Shown: positions 8,516 through 16,179 of the stretch, piece after piece
Position numbering within the stretch: position 1 is the first letter of the stretch
Layout: each line of letters opens with the position of its first letter
DNA from: Clostridiales bacterium
GTDB lineage: Bacteria; Bacillota; Clostridia; Oscillospirales; Oscillospiraceae
Assembly (NCBI GenBank): GCA_004554585.1
Contig: SFLH01000008.1
Location: 21,373 to 85,372 of the forward strand
Direction of reading: 5' to 3'
Length of the DNA: 64,000 bases
The notes under the pieces: generated by a model
Told to the model about the DNA's origin: nothing
The model's input: only the letters and a program-made list of their open reading frames with translations
Database searches by the model: none
Made by a program: the position numbers and the translations under genes

Positions 8516-8544
8516 TTGACAAAGGCCCGATTTCGACTTACAAT
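8516..8544 (+). promoter_or_regulatory. Sigma-A promoter of the PTS-EIIC-like gene
   Basis: TTGACA (8516-8521), a 17-bp spacer, then TACAAT (8539-8544). The -10 overlaps the first bases of the long palindrome, so a protein bound there would block RNA polymerase. Confidence 0.8.
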
Positions 8545-8581
8545 AGCACTTGCACCTGTCTTGACAGGTGCAAGTGCTATT
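8542..8581 (+). promoter_or_regulatory. 40-bp palindrome: likely NiaR operator, also terminator of pncB-niaR
   Basis: Nineteen-base perfect arms (AATAGCACTTGCACCTGTC and its complement) flank a central TT. The core ACCTGTCTTGACAGGT is a typical repressor dyad. It covers the -10 and start site of the downstream transporter gene. Because it is followed by TTTTT, the transcript from pncB-niaR would fold into an intrinsic terminator here. One element can thus end one operon and control the next. Confidence 0.7.
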
Positions 8582-8608
8582 TTTTGTCACAGACGAAAAG
8601 GAGAGAAT

Positions 8609-9715
8609 ATGGAGAAATTTCGTGCCTTTCTGCGGCGGAAAAACATCGTCTTTTCCGCCAAGCGCTACGGGGTAGATGCCCTGGGCGCCATGGCCCAGGG
8701 TCTGTTCTGCACCCTGCTGGTGGGAACCATCCTCAACACCCTGGGCACCCAGTTCCACATCGGCTTTCTGTCGGCCACGGTGGTCACCGTGGGTACCGGG
8801 GACGCCGCCACCGCCTATACCATCGGCGGCCTGGCCTCCGCCATGGTGGGGCCCGCCATGGCCGTGGCCATCGGCTCGGCCCTGCAGGCCCCCGCCCTGG
8901 TCCTCTTCTCCCTGGTGCCGGTAGGCTATGCCACCAACGTTCTGGGGGGAGCCGGCGGCCCCCTGGCCGTGCTGGTCATCGCCATCATCGCCGCTGAGTG
9001 CGGAAAGGCCGTGTCCAAGGAGACCAAGATCGACATCCTGGTCACCCCCATTGTCACCGTCTTAGTGGGCATCGGCGCGGCCTATCTCATCGCGCCCCCC
9101 ATCGGCACCGCCGCCTCCTGGGTGGGCAACCTCATCATGTGGGCCACGGAGCTGCAGCCCTTCTTCATGGGCATCCTGGTCTCGGTGATCGTGGGCATCG
9201 CCCTCACCCTGCCCATCTCCAGCGCCGCCATCTGCGCCGCCCTGGGCCTGACTGGGCTGGCCGGCGGCGCCGCCGTGGCCGGCTGCTGCGCCCAGATGGT
9301 GGGCTTTGCCATCCTCTCCTTCCGGGAAAATAAGTGGGGCGGTCTGGTCTCCCAGGGTCTGGGCACCTCCATGCTGCAGATGGGCAATATCGTGCGCAAC
9401 CCCCGCATCTGGATTCCCCCCACCCTGGCCTCGGCCATCACCGGCCCCATCGCCACCTGCCTGTTCCACCTGGAGATGAACGGCACTCCCGTCTCCTCGG
9501 GCATGGGCACCTGCGGCCTGGTGGGCCCCATCGGGGTGTACACCGGCTGGGTCAGTGACATCGCCGAGGGCCTGAAGGCCTCCATCACCGGCATGGACTG
9601 GCTGGGGCTGGTGCTCATCTGCTTCGTGCTGCCCGGCGTGCTCACCTGGCTCATCGGCATCCCCTGCCGGAAGGCCGGCTGGATCAAAGAGGGAGACCTG
9701 ACCCTGGAGAACTGA
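8609..9715 (+). CDS. PTS EIIC-like membrane permease, candidate niacin-pathway transporter
   Basis: This 368-residue polytopic membrane protein has about nine or ten hydrophobic segments and no soluble PTS domain. Its Gly/Ala-rich helices and GLASAMVGPAMAVAIGSAL, GTPVSSGMGTCGLVGPIGVY patterns fit the stand-alone EIIC-type family (PTS_EIIC_2) that lacks EIIA/EIIB partners. ATG 8609 is preceded by AAAAGGAGA. The promoter is overlaid by the likely NiaR operator and the gene follows niaR directly, so uptake of nicotinate or a related precursor is a reasonable inference. No known niacin transporter (NiaP, NiaX) signature is seen. The substrate is unproven. Confidence 0.75.
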   Translation: MEKFRAFLRRKNIVFSAKRYGVDALGAMAQGLFCTLLVGTILNTLGTQFHIGFLSATVVTVGTGDAATAYTIGGLASAMVGPAMAVAIGSALQAPALVLFSLVPVGYATNVLGGAGGPLAVLVIAIIAAECGKAVSKETKIDILVTPIVTVLVGIGAAYLIAPPIGTAASWVGNLIMWATELQPFFMGILVSVIVGIALTLPISSAAICAALGLTGLAGGAAVAGCCAQMVGFAILSFRENKWGGLVSQGLGTSMLQMGNIVRNPRIWIPPTLASAITGPIATCLFHLEMNGTPVSSGMGTCGLVGPIGVYTGWVSDIAEGLKASITGMDWLGLVLICFVLPGVLTWLIGIPCRKAGWIKEGDLTLEN

Positions 9716-9843
9716 ATTTCCCTGAAAAATTTTCCATTCTTTGGGGAAATCCCTTGAAAAATCCTGCAAAAGGGTAGATACTATTCTATGGCATTTCGCC
9801 CGCCTCTAAGAGAGAGGTTTGAATAGCAAAGGAGGAAACCACG

Positions 9844-10011
9844 ATGAAAAAACTGCTTGCTCTGTGCATGGCTGCCCTGATGTCCCTGGCCCTGCTGGCC
9901 GGCTGCTCTTCCGCCGACCCCAACCACCCCTACGGCCAGGAGCCCGCTCCCGCCAACAGCGAGACCCAGGAGACGGAAGAAACCAGCTCTGCCCTCTTCT
10001 GGCAGGCATAA
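9844..10011 (+). CDS. Small (55-residue) secreted lipoprotein
   Basis: The gene encodes a lipoprotein signal MKKLLALCMAALMSLALLAG followed by Cys21 and only 35 mature residues, rich in Pro, Glu, Thr and Ser (ANSETQETEETSS). AGGAGG stands 7 bases before the ATG. A strong hairpin follows at 10045. No domain is present; such tiny lipoproteins are common near the membrane in these bacteria but have no assigned role. A similar one occurs near 29.9 kb. Confidence 0.7.
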   Translation: MKKLLALCMAALMSLALLAGCSSADPNHPYGQEPAPANSETQETEETSSALFWQA

Positions 10012-10044
10012 GCGCCGCCATTTCCCCATAACCGGCATGGAAAA

Positions 10045-10075
10045 ACGGCCCGGCAGGTTTAACCTGCCGGGCCGT
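10045..10075. terminator. Bidirectional terminator between the small lipoprotein and hpf
   Basis: A 15-bp perfect stem (ACGGCCCGGCAGGTT and complement) with a single-base loop centre. On the minus strand it is followed by TTTTT, so it ends hpf; on the plus strand a weaker TTCTGTTT follows the lipoprotein gene. Confidence 0.8.
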
Positions 10076-10132
10076 GTTCTGTTTCGTTCGATATCAAATA
10101 TGCAAACGCGTGCGTGCAACGGGCGGTGTGGC

Positions 10133-10678
10133 TCAATCCTGATCCACGATGATGCCATATCCGCCGTCGTTGCGCTTGTAAACCACGGAGAAAGCACCGC
10201 CGTCGTCCTCATTGCGGAAGGCAAAGAAGGTGTGGCCCACCAGGTTCATCTGGAGAATGGCCTCGTCGATGCTCATGGGACGGAAGAAGAACCGCTTGGT
10301 GCGCACCAGCTGATAGGCGGGCTCTTCGTCCTCATCGTTTTCGGGGACAAAATAGGCCTCGTCGGGACCCGCGTCAAAGGCTTCCTTGCGCAGGCGCTTT
10401 TCCAGGCGGGACTTATTCTTGCGCAGCTGGCGCTCGATGGAGGCCACAGCGGCGTCGATGGAAACGAACATATCAGAGGTGCTCTCTGCCACACGAATGA
10501 CCGTAGCGCCGGAACGGATGGTCACTTCCAGGATATTCCGGCCCTTTTCTACACTGAAGACGACGGAGGCCTCCGGTTCGGTCTGGAAATAGCGGTCTAA
10601 CTTGCCGATCTTCTTCTCCGCATAGGTATGCACACGATTGGGAATGTTCACTTTCTTGTCGGTAAAGGTGAATTTCAT
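10133..10678 (-). CDS. hpf: Long-form ribosome hibernation promoting factor
   Basis: The 181-residue protein has the N-terminal HPF/RaiA fold (KFTFTDKKVNIPNRVHTYAE, then SVEKGRNILEVTIRSGATVIR) and the C-terminal dimerisation domain of the long form (VRTKRFFFRPMSIDEAILQM, NLVGHTFFAFRNEDDG). The long form joins two 70S particles into inactive 100S ribosomes in stationary phase. The start at 10678 has AAAGGAG upstream. A promoter GTGACT-17-TATACT lies 60-90 bases upstream. The frame is open further 5', but upstream methionines lie ahead of the promoter. Confidence 0.93.
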   Translation of the reverse strand: MKFTFTDKKVNIPNRVHTYAEKKIGKLDRYFQTEPEASVVFSVEKGRNILEVTIRSGATVIRVAESTSDMFVSIDAAVASIERQLRKNKSRLEKRLRKEAFDAGPDEAYFVPENDEDEEPAYQLVRTKRFFFRPMSIDEAILQMNLVGHTFFAFRNEDDGGAFSVVYKRNDGGYGIIVDQD

Positions 10679-10738
10679 GGATGTCAGCTCCTTTCGTAGG
10701 GGCAAGGAAGGGGAAGTTTTCTCCTTCCCTACGTCGAT

Positions 10739-10767
10739 AGTATACCATACATTCCCATAAAAGTCAC
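10739..10767 (-). promoter_or_regulatory. Promoter of hpf
   Basis: On the minus strand GTGACT (10762-10767) and TATACT (10739-10744) are 17 bp apart, giving a leader of about 55 bases before the hpf start. Confidence 0.65.
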
Positions 10768-10873
10768 GTTGTTTTTGTGAAAAATAGGAAAAGCCGCCCG
10801 CCTGGAGCCCTTCGACAAAGAAAGACGGGAAAGCCCCCTTGACCTTTTCCAGAAAATGGGATACCATAGGTTT

Positions 10874-10956
10874 GGCGGCAGGCGCTGTCCGTCATGACAT
10901 CGTTCATTCCATTCTCCTGCTTTCGCGCTTCTCCTGGTGAGAAGCGCCTTTTTTTC
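10874..10956 (+). ncRNA. Candidate small RNA between hpf and the S1-domain gene
   Basis: On the plus strand TTGACC (10839-10844), 17 bp, TACCAT (10862-10867) resembles a sigma-A promoter. About 50 bases past the expected start is a textbook terminator (GCGCTTCTC, loop CTGGT, GAGAAGCGC, then seven T) at 10925-10955. No annotated plus-strand gene lies between, so the terminator has no other owner. The product would be about 80 bases. A short ORF beginning ATGACATCG at 10891 runs through the terminator and is probably not used. Confidence 0.4.
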
Positions 10957-10971
10957 TTCGGCCAGGCCCGC

Positions 10972-11008
10972 AAAAAAACGCCCTGGCTGGGAAAACCCCG
11001 TCAGGGCG
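10972..11008 (-). terminator. Terminator of the yabP-yabQ-divIC-S1 operon
   Basis: On the minus strand CGCCCTG..CAGGGCG pairs around a CGGGG/CCC inner stem with TTTT loop, followed by seven T. It lies 11 bases beyond the S1-domain gene stop. Confidence 0.8.
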
Positions 11009-11019
11009 TGGGTGGGATC

Positions 11020-11499
11020 TCAGCGGTGGCCGCTGCGGCGGGAGCTGCGCTTTTCGGTCATCTTCAGGTCGGACAAACGGCTGTCGGAGGCCTGCATGAA
11101 CTGCTTGAGCCGGGCCTCAAAGTCCGCCGGGCCGGCCGGCTGGGGCGCGGCTGCCCGGGGCTGGCTGTGGTGGAAGCCGCCGCCGGCGGGACGGTGATGG
11201 CCGCCGCCCCGGAATTCCGACCGGGGTTGCCGGTCGCGTCCGGCGCCTTGGGCACGAGGAGGAGGGGGGGTGGCCTTTTTGATGGAGAGGTTGATGCGTC
11301 CAACCTCGTCAATGCCGACCACCTTCACCTTGACCGCCTGACCCTCTGTGAGAAAGTCGCTGACGTTTGCCACATAGGAATGGGCGATCTCAGAGATGTG
11401 GACCAAACCCGACCGTCCCCCAGGCAGGGCGACGAATGCGCCGAATTTGGTGATGCTTTTGATGGTTCCTTCCAGGACTGCGCCTACACTGATTTCCAT
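11020..11499 (-). CDS. YabR-like S1 RNA-binding domain protein
   Basis: The 159-residue protein has one S1 domain (residues 4-72: VGAVLEGTIKSITKFGAFVA, then SGLVHISEIAHSYVANVSDF) followed by a low-complexity tail rich in Pro, Arg, Gly, His and Gln. The gene order yabP-yabQ-divIC-S1 matches the Bacillus yabP-yabQ-divIC-yabR cluster, so it is the YabR counterpart, a presumed RNA- or ribosome-binding protein. AGGAGG lies 13 bases before the ATG, a rather long gap, so the exact start is not certain. Confidence 0.85.
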   Translation of the reverse strand: MEISVGAVLEGTIKSITKFGAFVALPGGRSGLVHISEIAHSYVANVSDFLTEGQAVKVKVVGIDEVGRINLSIKKATPPPPRAQGAGRDRQPRSEFRGGGHHRPAGGGFHHSQPRAAAPQPAGPADFEARLKQFMQASDSRLSDLKMTEKRSSRRSGHR

Positions 11500-11562
11500 A
11501 GATGGTGAGAATCCTCCTCGTTGTAATACGCTCAAACCATGAGCAAAAAAAGAGCTTCGCTC

Positions 11563-11841
11563 TTAATCGGCGATGTGAAATACCCGGTCATTGGGGCCCA
11601 CCAAGCCCAGCTTTTCCCGGGCCAGGTCCTCCAGGAAAGAGGGGTCATCGCGGTTTTCGATGGCGTTGGAAAGCGCGGTGTTTGCCTGGGTCTGGTCGCT
11701 GACCTGCTGGGTGAGGGTTTCCACGGCGACGTTGGCCTCGTGGATTTTCTGCCGGACACCGATCAGGGTGAAGATCATATAGATCAGCAGAATCAAAAAG
11801 ACGATCCTCATCAGCAGACCAACCTTTTTGGAGCGGAACAT
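11563..11841 (-). CDS. divIC: Septum formation initiator DivIC/FtsB-like
   Basis: The 92-residue bitopic membrane protein has a short cytoplasmic N-terminus, one transmembrane helix (MRIVFLILLIYMIFTLIGV, residues 11-29) and an extracellular coiled coil (ANVAVETLTQQVSDQTQANT), ending in the conserved DLAREKLGLVGPNDRVF motif. DivIC joins DivIB and FtsL in the divisome. GGGAGG precedes the start. Its 5' part overlaps the long open frame of yabQ, which is odd and is discussed under that gene. Confidence 0.9.
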   Translation of the reverse strand: MFRSKKVGLLMRIVFLILLIYMIFTLIGVRQKIHEANVAVETLTQQVSDQTQANTALSNAIENRDDPSFLEDLAREKLGLVGPNDRVFHIAD

Positions 11842-12355
11842 GGGCTTCTGCCTCCCTTTCTGGTGCGCCGCTGCCTTGGGCGCGGCGGTGCTTTCTTGGT
11901 GGATGATATATTTTACTCCACAACCGAGAAAAAGAAAAGAACTTTTTCCAAGTTTTTTTCCATCCCTGAAATTTTTTCACCAACGGAGCCGAGAGGGTAC
12001 GAAGCAGCCACCGGGCCGGGGCGGTCAGAACCCTGATCGTCTTGGCCGCCGCCCGAAAGGCCAGGGCCAGGACCTGGCGGACCCAGGGGCTGAAGAGGGC
12101 GAAGTAGGCCGCCGCTCCCAGCACCAGGCACAGGGCGATATACAGCCGCACCCGGCCGTCCCCCAGCACCACCCCGCAGAAGAAGAGGCTGGCGCAGGCC
12201 CCCATCCAGAACAGCAGGTCCAGCAGCTCCCCCGCCCCCCGCCAGGGCAGGCTGCGGCGGCACTGGCCGAGCAAGTCGTACAGCACCCCCACCCCCACGC
12301 CCATGGCCAGGCACTGCAGCAGCACCTGGGCCTGCTCCTGCAGGGAGACGCTCAT
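11645..12355 (-). CDS. yabQ: Spore cortex biosynthesis protein YabQ (C-terminus doubtful)
   Basis: The N-terminal 140 residues match YabQ: SLQEQAQVLLQCLAMGVGVG, LLDLLFWMGACASLFF, then more membrane helices and a basic LVKKFQGWKKTWKKFFS. YabQ is a membrane protein of the mother cell needed for spore cortex assembly. The ATG overlaps the yabP stop (ATGA). The frame runs 236 codons and 197 bases into divIC in another frame; the last 65 residues (Arg/Pro/Gly-rich) look like a shadow translation. Either YabQ truly has an overlapping tail or a frameshift near 11850-11900 removed its stop codon. Confidence 0.8.
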   Translation of the reverse strand: MSVSLQEQAQVLLQCLAMGVGVGVLYDLLGQCRRSLPWRGAGELLDLLFWMGACASLFFCGVVLGDGRVRLYIALCLVLGAAAYFALFSPWVRQVLALAFRAAAKTIRVLTAPARWLLRTLSAPLVKKFQGWKKTWKKFFSFSRLWSKIYHPPRKHRRAQGSGAPEREAEAHVPLQKGWSADEDRLFDSADLYDLHPDRCPAENPRGQRRRGNPHPAGQRPDPGKHRAFQRHRKPR

Positions 12356-12645
12356 CCCCGCAGCAGCCTGCCCAAAAAGCCCTCTCGGACAGGTTCCTCC
12401 TCCTCGTAGGTCAGGGCGTCCACCCGTCCCTTCACCAGCAGGTCGCCCCCGTCCAGGCTGAGCTTCTCAATGTGCAGGCCCTCGCCGTGAATGAGCAAGC
12501 GGCCGGCCTCGGTGGACATGACGATGTTGTTTTCGTCAAAGCTCTCCACGCCGTCCACCCCCGAGACCGTCAGCCGCTCCCGCGCCTCCAAGGTGATCCG
12601 ATGCCCCGGTGCTTCCAACCGGAGGTCATGTGCTTCATAGGGCAT
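12352..12645 (-). CDS. yabP: Sporulation protein YabP
   Basis: The 97-residue protein has the YabP/YqfC fold: HDLRLEAPGHRITLEARERL, then TVSGVDGVESFDENNIVMST and GLHIEKLSLDGGDLLVKGRV. YabP is a sigma-E-dependent spore coat/cortex protein. The ATG at 12645 has AAAGGATGG upstream and its stop overlaps yabQ by four bases. Upstream the minus strand has CATATACATA, loosely like a sigma-E -10, but I could not define a convincing -35. Confidence 0.92.
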   Translation of the reverse strand: MPYEAHDLRLEAPGHRITLEARERLTVSGVDGVESFDENNIVMSTEAGRLLIHGEGLHIEKLSLDGGDLLVKGRVDALTYEEEEPVREGFLGRLLRG

Positions 12646-12785
12646 ACCATCCCATCCTTTCCCCTGAGTATGGTCTGGGCTATGTATATGACAGCGGTTG
12701 GGAAAGCATGCCAGAAGAAAACCGCCTTCTGCCCCAAAGGCAGCGGCACATCTGGAAAGGCAGGGACGGCGCCCCGGCAAAACAG

Positions 12786-12815
12786 CAGGCCCTCCCAGTG
12801 AACTGGGAGGGCCTG
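12786..12815 (-). terminator. Terminator of ilvBNC
   Basis: A 14-bp perfect stem (CAGGCCCTCCCAGT / ACTGGGAGGGCCTG) with a two-base loop, followed on the minus strand by CTGTTTTG, 35 bases past the ilvC stop. Confidence 0.8.
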
Positions 12816-12849
12816 AAAGGTTTCACCGTATTTGTGTAGCTGCAGAAAA

Positions 12850-13869
12850 TCAGTTGGAAGCGGTGTCGGGATCGGCGTCGTCGCCCCAGAGCATGTTCTT
12901 GCGCAGCTCGGCGCCCACGGTCTCCATCTGGTGCTTGGCCAGCATGGCCCGCTTGGAGTTGAAGAAGGTACGGCCGTTCTTGTTCTCGGCGATCCACTTG
13001 CCGGCAAAGGTGCCGTCCTGGATGTCGTTGAGGACGGCCTTCATGTTGGCCTTGGTCTGCTCATAGGGCAGGATGCGGGAACCGGAGACATACTCACCGT
13101 ACTCAGCGGTGTCGGAGATGGAGTAGTTCATCATGGCAACGCCGCCCTTGTTGATCAGGTCGATGATGAGCTTCATCTCGTGGATGCACTCGAAATAGGC
13201 GTTCTCGGGCTCATAGCCGGCTTCCACCAGGGTCTCGAAGCCCAGCTTCATCAGCTCCACCACGCCGCCGCACAGCACGGCCTGCTCGCCGAACAGGTCG
13301 GTCTCGGTCTCGTCGTGGAAGGTGGTCTCCATGATGCCGGCCCGGGCGCCGCCGATGCCGGCGATGTAAGCCAGGGCAATGTCATAGGCCTTGCCGGTGG
13401 CGTTCTGCTCCACAGCCACCAGGCAGGGAACACCCTTGCCGGCCACGTACTGGCTGCGCACGGTGTGGCCAGGGCCCTTGGGGGCGGCCATGAACACGTC
13501 CACGTCGGCGGGGGGGGTGATCTGCTGATAGCGGATGTTGAAGCCGTGGGCGAAGGCGATGGCCTTGCCGGCGGTCAGGTAGGGAGCGATATCCTTCTTA
13601 TACATATCGGCCTGGTTCTCATCGTTGATGAGGATCATGATGATGTCCGCGACCTTGGTGGCCTCGGCAACCGGCATGACCTGGAAGCCGTCCTTCTCTG
13701 CCACGGGCCAGGACTTGCCGCCCTGGCGCAGGCCGATGACCACGTCACAGCCGGAGTCCCGCAGGTTCAGGGCGTGGGCGTGGCCCTGGGAGCCATAGCC
13801 CACGATGGCGATCTTCTTGCCGTTGAGCTGATTGAGGTCGCAGTCCTTCTCATAATACATCTTTGCCAT
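12850..13869 (-). CDS. ilvC: Ketol-acid reductoisomerase
   Basis: IlvC isomerises and reduces 2-acetolactate (or acetohydroxybutyrate) with NADPH and Mg2+ in valine, leucine and isoleucine synthesis. The 339-residue class I protein shows the nucleotide-binding GYGSQGHAHALNLRDSG near residue 25, AFAHGFNIRY, APKGPGHTVR, the metal-binding DETETDLFGEQAVLCGG and EMKLIIDLINKGG. AAGGAGA lies 8 bases before the ATG. The start overlaps the 3' end of ilvN by 20 bases, supporting translational coupling in an ilvB-ilvN-ilvC operon. Confidence 0.96.
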   Translation of the reverse strand: MAKMYYEKDCDLNQLNGKKIAIVGYGSQGHAHALNLRDSGCDVVIGLRQGGKSWPVAEKDGFQVMPVAEATKVADIIMILINDENQADMYKKDIAPYLTAGKAIAFAHGFNIRYQQITPPADVDVFMAAPKGPGHTVRSQYVAGKGVPCLVAVEQNATGKAYDIALAYIAGIGGARAGIMETTFHDETETDLFGEQAVLCGGVVELMKLGFETLVEAGYEPENAYFECIHEMKLIIDLINKGGVAMMNYSISDTAEYGEYVSGSRILPYEQTKANMKAVLNDIQDGTFAGKWIAENKNGRTFFNSKRAMLAKHQMETVGAELRKNMLWGDDADPDTASN

Positions 13870-14401
13870 AGTTGAATTCTCCTTTTTCCTTGGTGTCTTC
13901 GTCAATGGTATATTTTCCACGTTCCAGAGCGATCATGCCCGTGCGGACCAGTTCTTCGATGCCGAAGTCGGCCAGCAGCTCCTGCACGGCGTCGGTTTTC
14001 TTCTCGTCGCCGATGACGGACAGGGTGAGGGTCTCCTTGGACACATCGATGATGGAGCCCCGGAATATGTTGGCGATCTGAATGATCTCGTTCTTGTCCT
14101 CGCTGTTCTTAGCCCGGACCTTATAGAGCACCAGTTCCCGGCGGATGGAGTGGCTGGGAACCAGGAGCTTGACGGAGTGGACGGGGACCATCTTGGCCAG
14201 CTGGTTGCACATGAGGTTGGTCTGATTCTCATTGGCCAGGACCTCGATGGTCATGCGGGAGATGGCGGGGTTGTCGGTGGTACCCACCGCCAGGGACTCC
14301 ACGTTAAAGCCCTTTCGGGAGAAGAGCCGGGACACCTGGGACAGAACGCCCGACTCATTGTCCACCAGGACGGACAGGGTGCGCAGTTTCACTTCTTCCA
14401 T
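13850..14401 (-). CDS. ilvN: Acetolactate synthase regulatory subunit
   Basis: The 183-residue protein starts with an ACT domain (LSVLVDNESGVLSQVSRLFS, then KGFNVESLAVG), the site of valine feedback inhibition, and has the C-terminal ALS small-subunit domain (VRTGMIALERGK). It sits 13 bases after ilvB and overlaps ilvC, so it is the middle gene of the operon. Its length is usual for the long IlvN/IlvH form. Confidence 0.95.
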   Translation of the reverse strand: MEEVKLRTLSVLVDNESGVLSQVSRLFSRKGFNVESLAVGTTDNPAISRMTIEVLANENQTNLMCNQLAKMVPVHSVKLLVPSHSIRRELVLYKVRAKNSEDKNEIIQIANIFRGSIIDVSKETLTLSVIGDEKKTDAVQELLADFGIEELVRTGMIALERGKYTIDEDTKEKGEFNYGKDVL

Positions 14402-14414
14402 GTCTCATGCCTCC

Positions 14415-16133
14415 TTAGTTGACCAGGAATTCGGTGATGTGGGTACCGCCGTTGACCATGGGGCGGACCAGCTCGGTTTCCTCGATGATGCAGTCGACCA
14501 CATAGCCCAGGCCCTTCTTCTGCTCCTCCAGGGCCTCCTGGATGGCGCTCTCCAGCTCCTCCACGGTGGTCACCTGGCGGCCCTTGAGGCCGTTGGCCTC
14601 GGCCAGCTTGGCGAAATCGGGGCCCCGCTCGGTGGTGGTCTGGCTGAAGCGGTTCTCATAGATCAGCTCCTGCCACTGACGGACCATGCCCAGGCGGTGG
14701 TTGTTGAAGATGAAGGTGATGACGGGGGTCTTATAGAACTCCTCGGTGGACAGCTCATTGCCGTTCATGCGGAAGCAGCCGTCGCCGGTGATGTGGATGA
14801 CGGTCTTGTCCGGGTTGCCCAGCTTGGCGCCGATGGCGGCCCCCAGGCCGAAGCCCATGGTGCCGAAGCCGCCGGAGGTGAGCAGCTGGCCGGGATAGTC
14901 GAAGTGGAAGTGCTGGATGGCCCACATCTGGTGCTGGCCCACGTCGGTGGAGACGATGGAGTCCTCGGGGCACAGGTCGGCGATGGTGTTGAGGATCTGC
15001 TTGGGGGTCAGGTGGTTGGGGTTCTCGTCGTAGGCGGTCTCCGTGGGGAAGGAGAAGACGTACTTCTTCCACTCGCTGTGGTCGTACTGGGGCACCTTCC
15101 GGTTGAGCAGCTCCAGCACCTGGCGGGCGTTGCCGATGATGTGGTGGTCGGTCTCCACGTTCTTGTTGATCTCCGCCCGGTCAATGTCGATGTGGACGAT
15201 CTTGGCCTGGCGAGCGAAGGTGGCGGGCTTCAGGGCCACCCGGTCGGAGAACCGGCAGCCCACGGCGATGAGCAGGTCGCAGCCGTCGCAGGCCATGTTG
15301 GAGGCCTTGGAGCCGTGCATGCCGATCATGCCGGTGGCCAGGGGGTCCCGGCCGGCGATGCCGCCGGCGCCCATGAGGGTGATGGCCACGGGGGCGTCGA
15401 TGCGCCGGGCAAACTCCCGGAACTCCTCGTGGGAGCGGCTGCGAACCACACCGCCGCCGCAGATGAGCATGGGCTTTTTGGACTGGGCGATCATCTCCAC
15501 CAGCTTGTTCACGTCCTCCTGGTCGGGCTCGGGCATCTTCAGGCTGCTGGTGCGGGCCCGGCGGATGAGGTTGGCCAGGCGGCCGGAGGTGATGTGCTTC
15601 TCCCGGGGCAGGTACTCATACTCGGTCTTCTCGGCAGTGACGTTCTTGACGATGTCGATGAGCACCGGGCCGGGCCGGCCGCTGCGGGCGATGGCAAAGG
15701 CCTCCCGTACGGTGTCGGCCAGGGTCTTCACGTCCCGGACCAGGTAGGTGCATTTGGTGATGGGCATGGCAATGCCGGTGATGTCCACCTCCTGGAAGGC
15801 ATCTCTGCCGATGAGGTTCTGGGTGACGTTACAGGTGATGAACACCACGGGAGACGAGTCCATGTAGGCCGTGGCGATGCCGGTGGTCAGGTTGGTGGCA
15901 CCGGGGCCGGAGGTGGCCAGGCACACCCCCACCTTGCCGGTGGAACGGGCGTAACCGTCAGCGGCGTGGGAGGCCCCCTGTTCGTGGGCCGTGAGGATGT
16001 GGGTGATGCGGTCTCTGTAGCGGTAGAGTTCATCGTAGACGTTCAGGATGGTGCCGCCAGGGTAGCCGAACACCAGGTCGACACCCTGTTCCAACAAGCA
16101 TTCCATCAAGATCTTGGCACCAGTCATTTCCAT
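14415..16133 (-). CDS. ilvB: Acetolactate synthase catalytic subunit
   Basis: IlvB condenses two pyruvates (or pyruvate and 2-ketobutyrate) using thiamine diphosphate, FAD and Mg2+. The 572-residue protein shows the N-terminal GYPGGTILNVYDEL, the catalytic Glu in LTAHEQGASHAADGYAR, the central FAD-binding region and the C-terminal ThDP motif GDGCFRMNGNELSTEEF with IFNNHRLGMVRQWQ. The ATG at 16133 has AAGGAGG 6 bases upstream. It is the first structural gene of ilvBNC and lies behind a leader of about 340 bases with two short ORFs and a terminator. Confidence 0.96.
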   Translation of the reverse strand: MEMTGAKILMECLLEQGVDLVFGYPGGTILNVYDELYRYRDRITHILTAHEQGASHAADGYARSTGKVGVCLATSGPGATNLTTGIATAYMDSSPVVFITCNVTQNLIGRDAFQEVDITGIAMPITKCTYLVRDVKTLADTVREAFAIARSGRPGPVLIDIVKNVTAEKTEYEYLPREKHITSGRLANLIRRARTSSLKMPEPDQEDVNKLVEMIAQSKKPMLICGGGVVRSRSHEEFREFARRIDAPVAITLMGAGGIAGRDPLATGMIGMHGSKASNMACDGCDLLIAVGCRFSDRVALKPATFARQAKIVHIDIDRAEINKNVETDHHIIGNARQVLELLNRKVPQYDHSEWKKYVFSFPTETAYDENPNHLTPKQILNTIADLCPEDSIVSTDVGQHQMWAIQHFHFDYPGQLLTSGGFGTMGFGLGAAIGAKLGNPDKTVIHITGDGCFRMNGNELSTEEFYKTPVITFIFNNHRLGMVRQWQELIYENRFSQTTTERGPDFAKLAEANGLKGRQVTTVEELESAIQEALEEQKKGLGYVVDCIIEETELVRPMVNGGTHITEFLVN

Positions 16134-16179
16134 GCTGTTTCCTCCTTCTTTTTTGGGAATCGTTTGCCATCGGGACAAC

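Noticed and set aside
10764..10973. 69-codon minus-strand ORF upstream of hpf
   Set aside because: Contains the reverse of the plus-strand terminator and overlaps the hpf promoter; no ribosome site.
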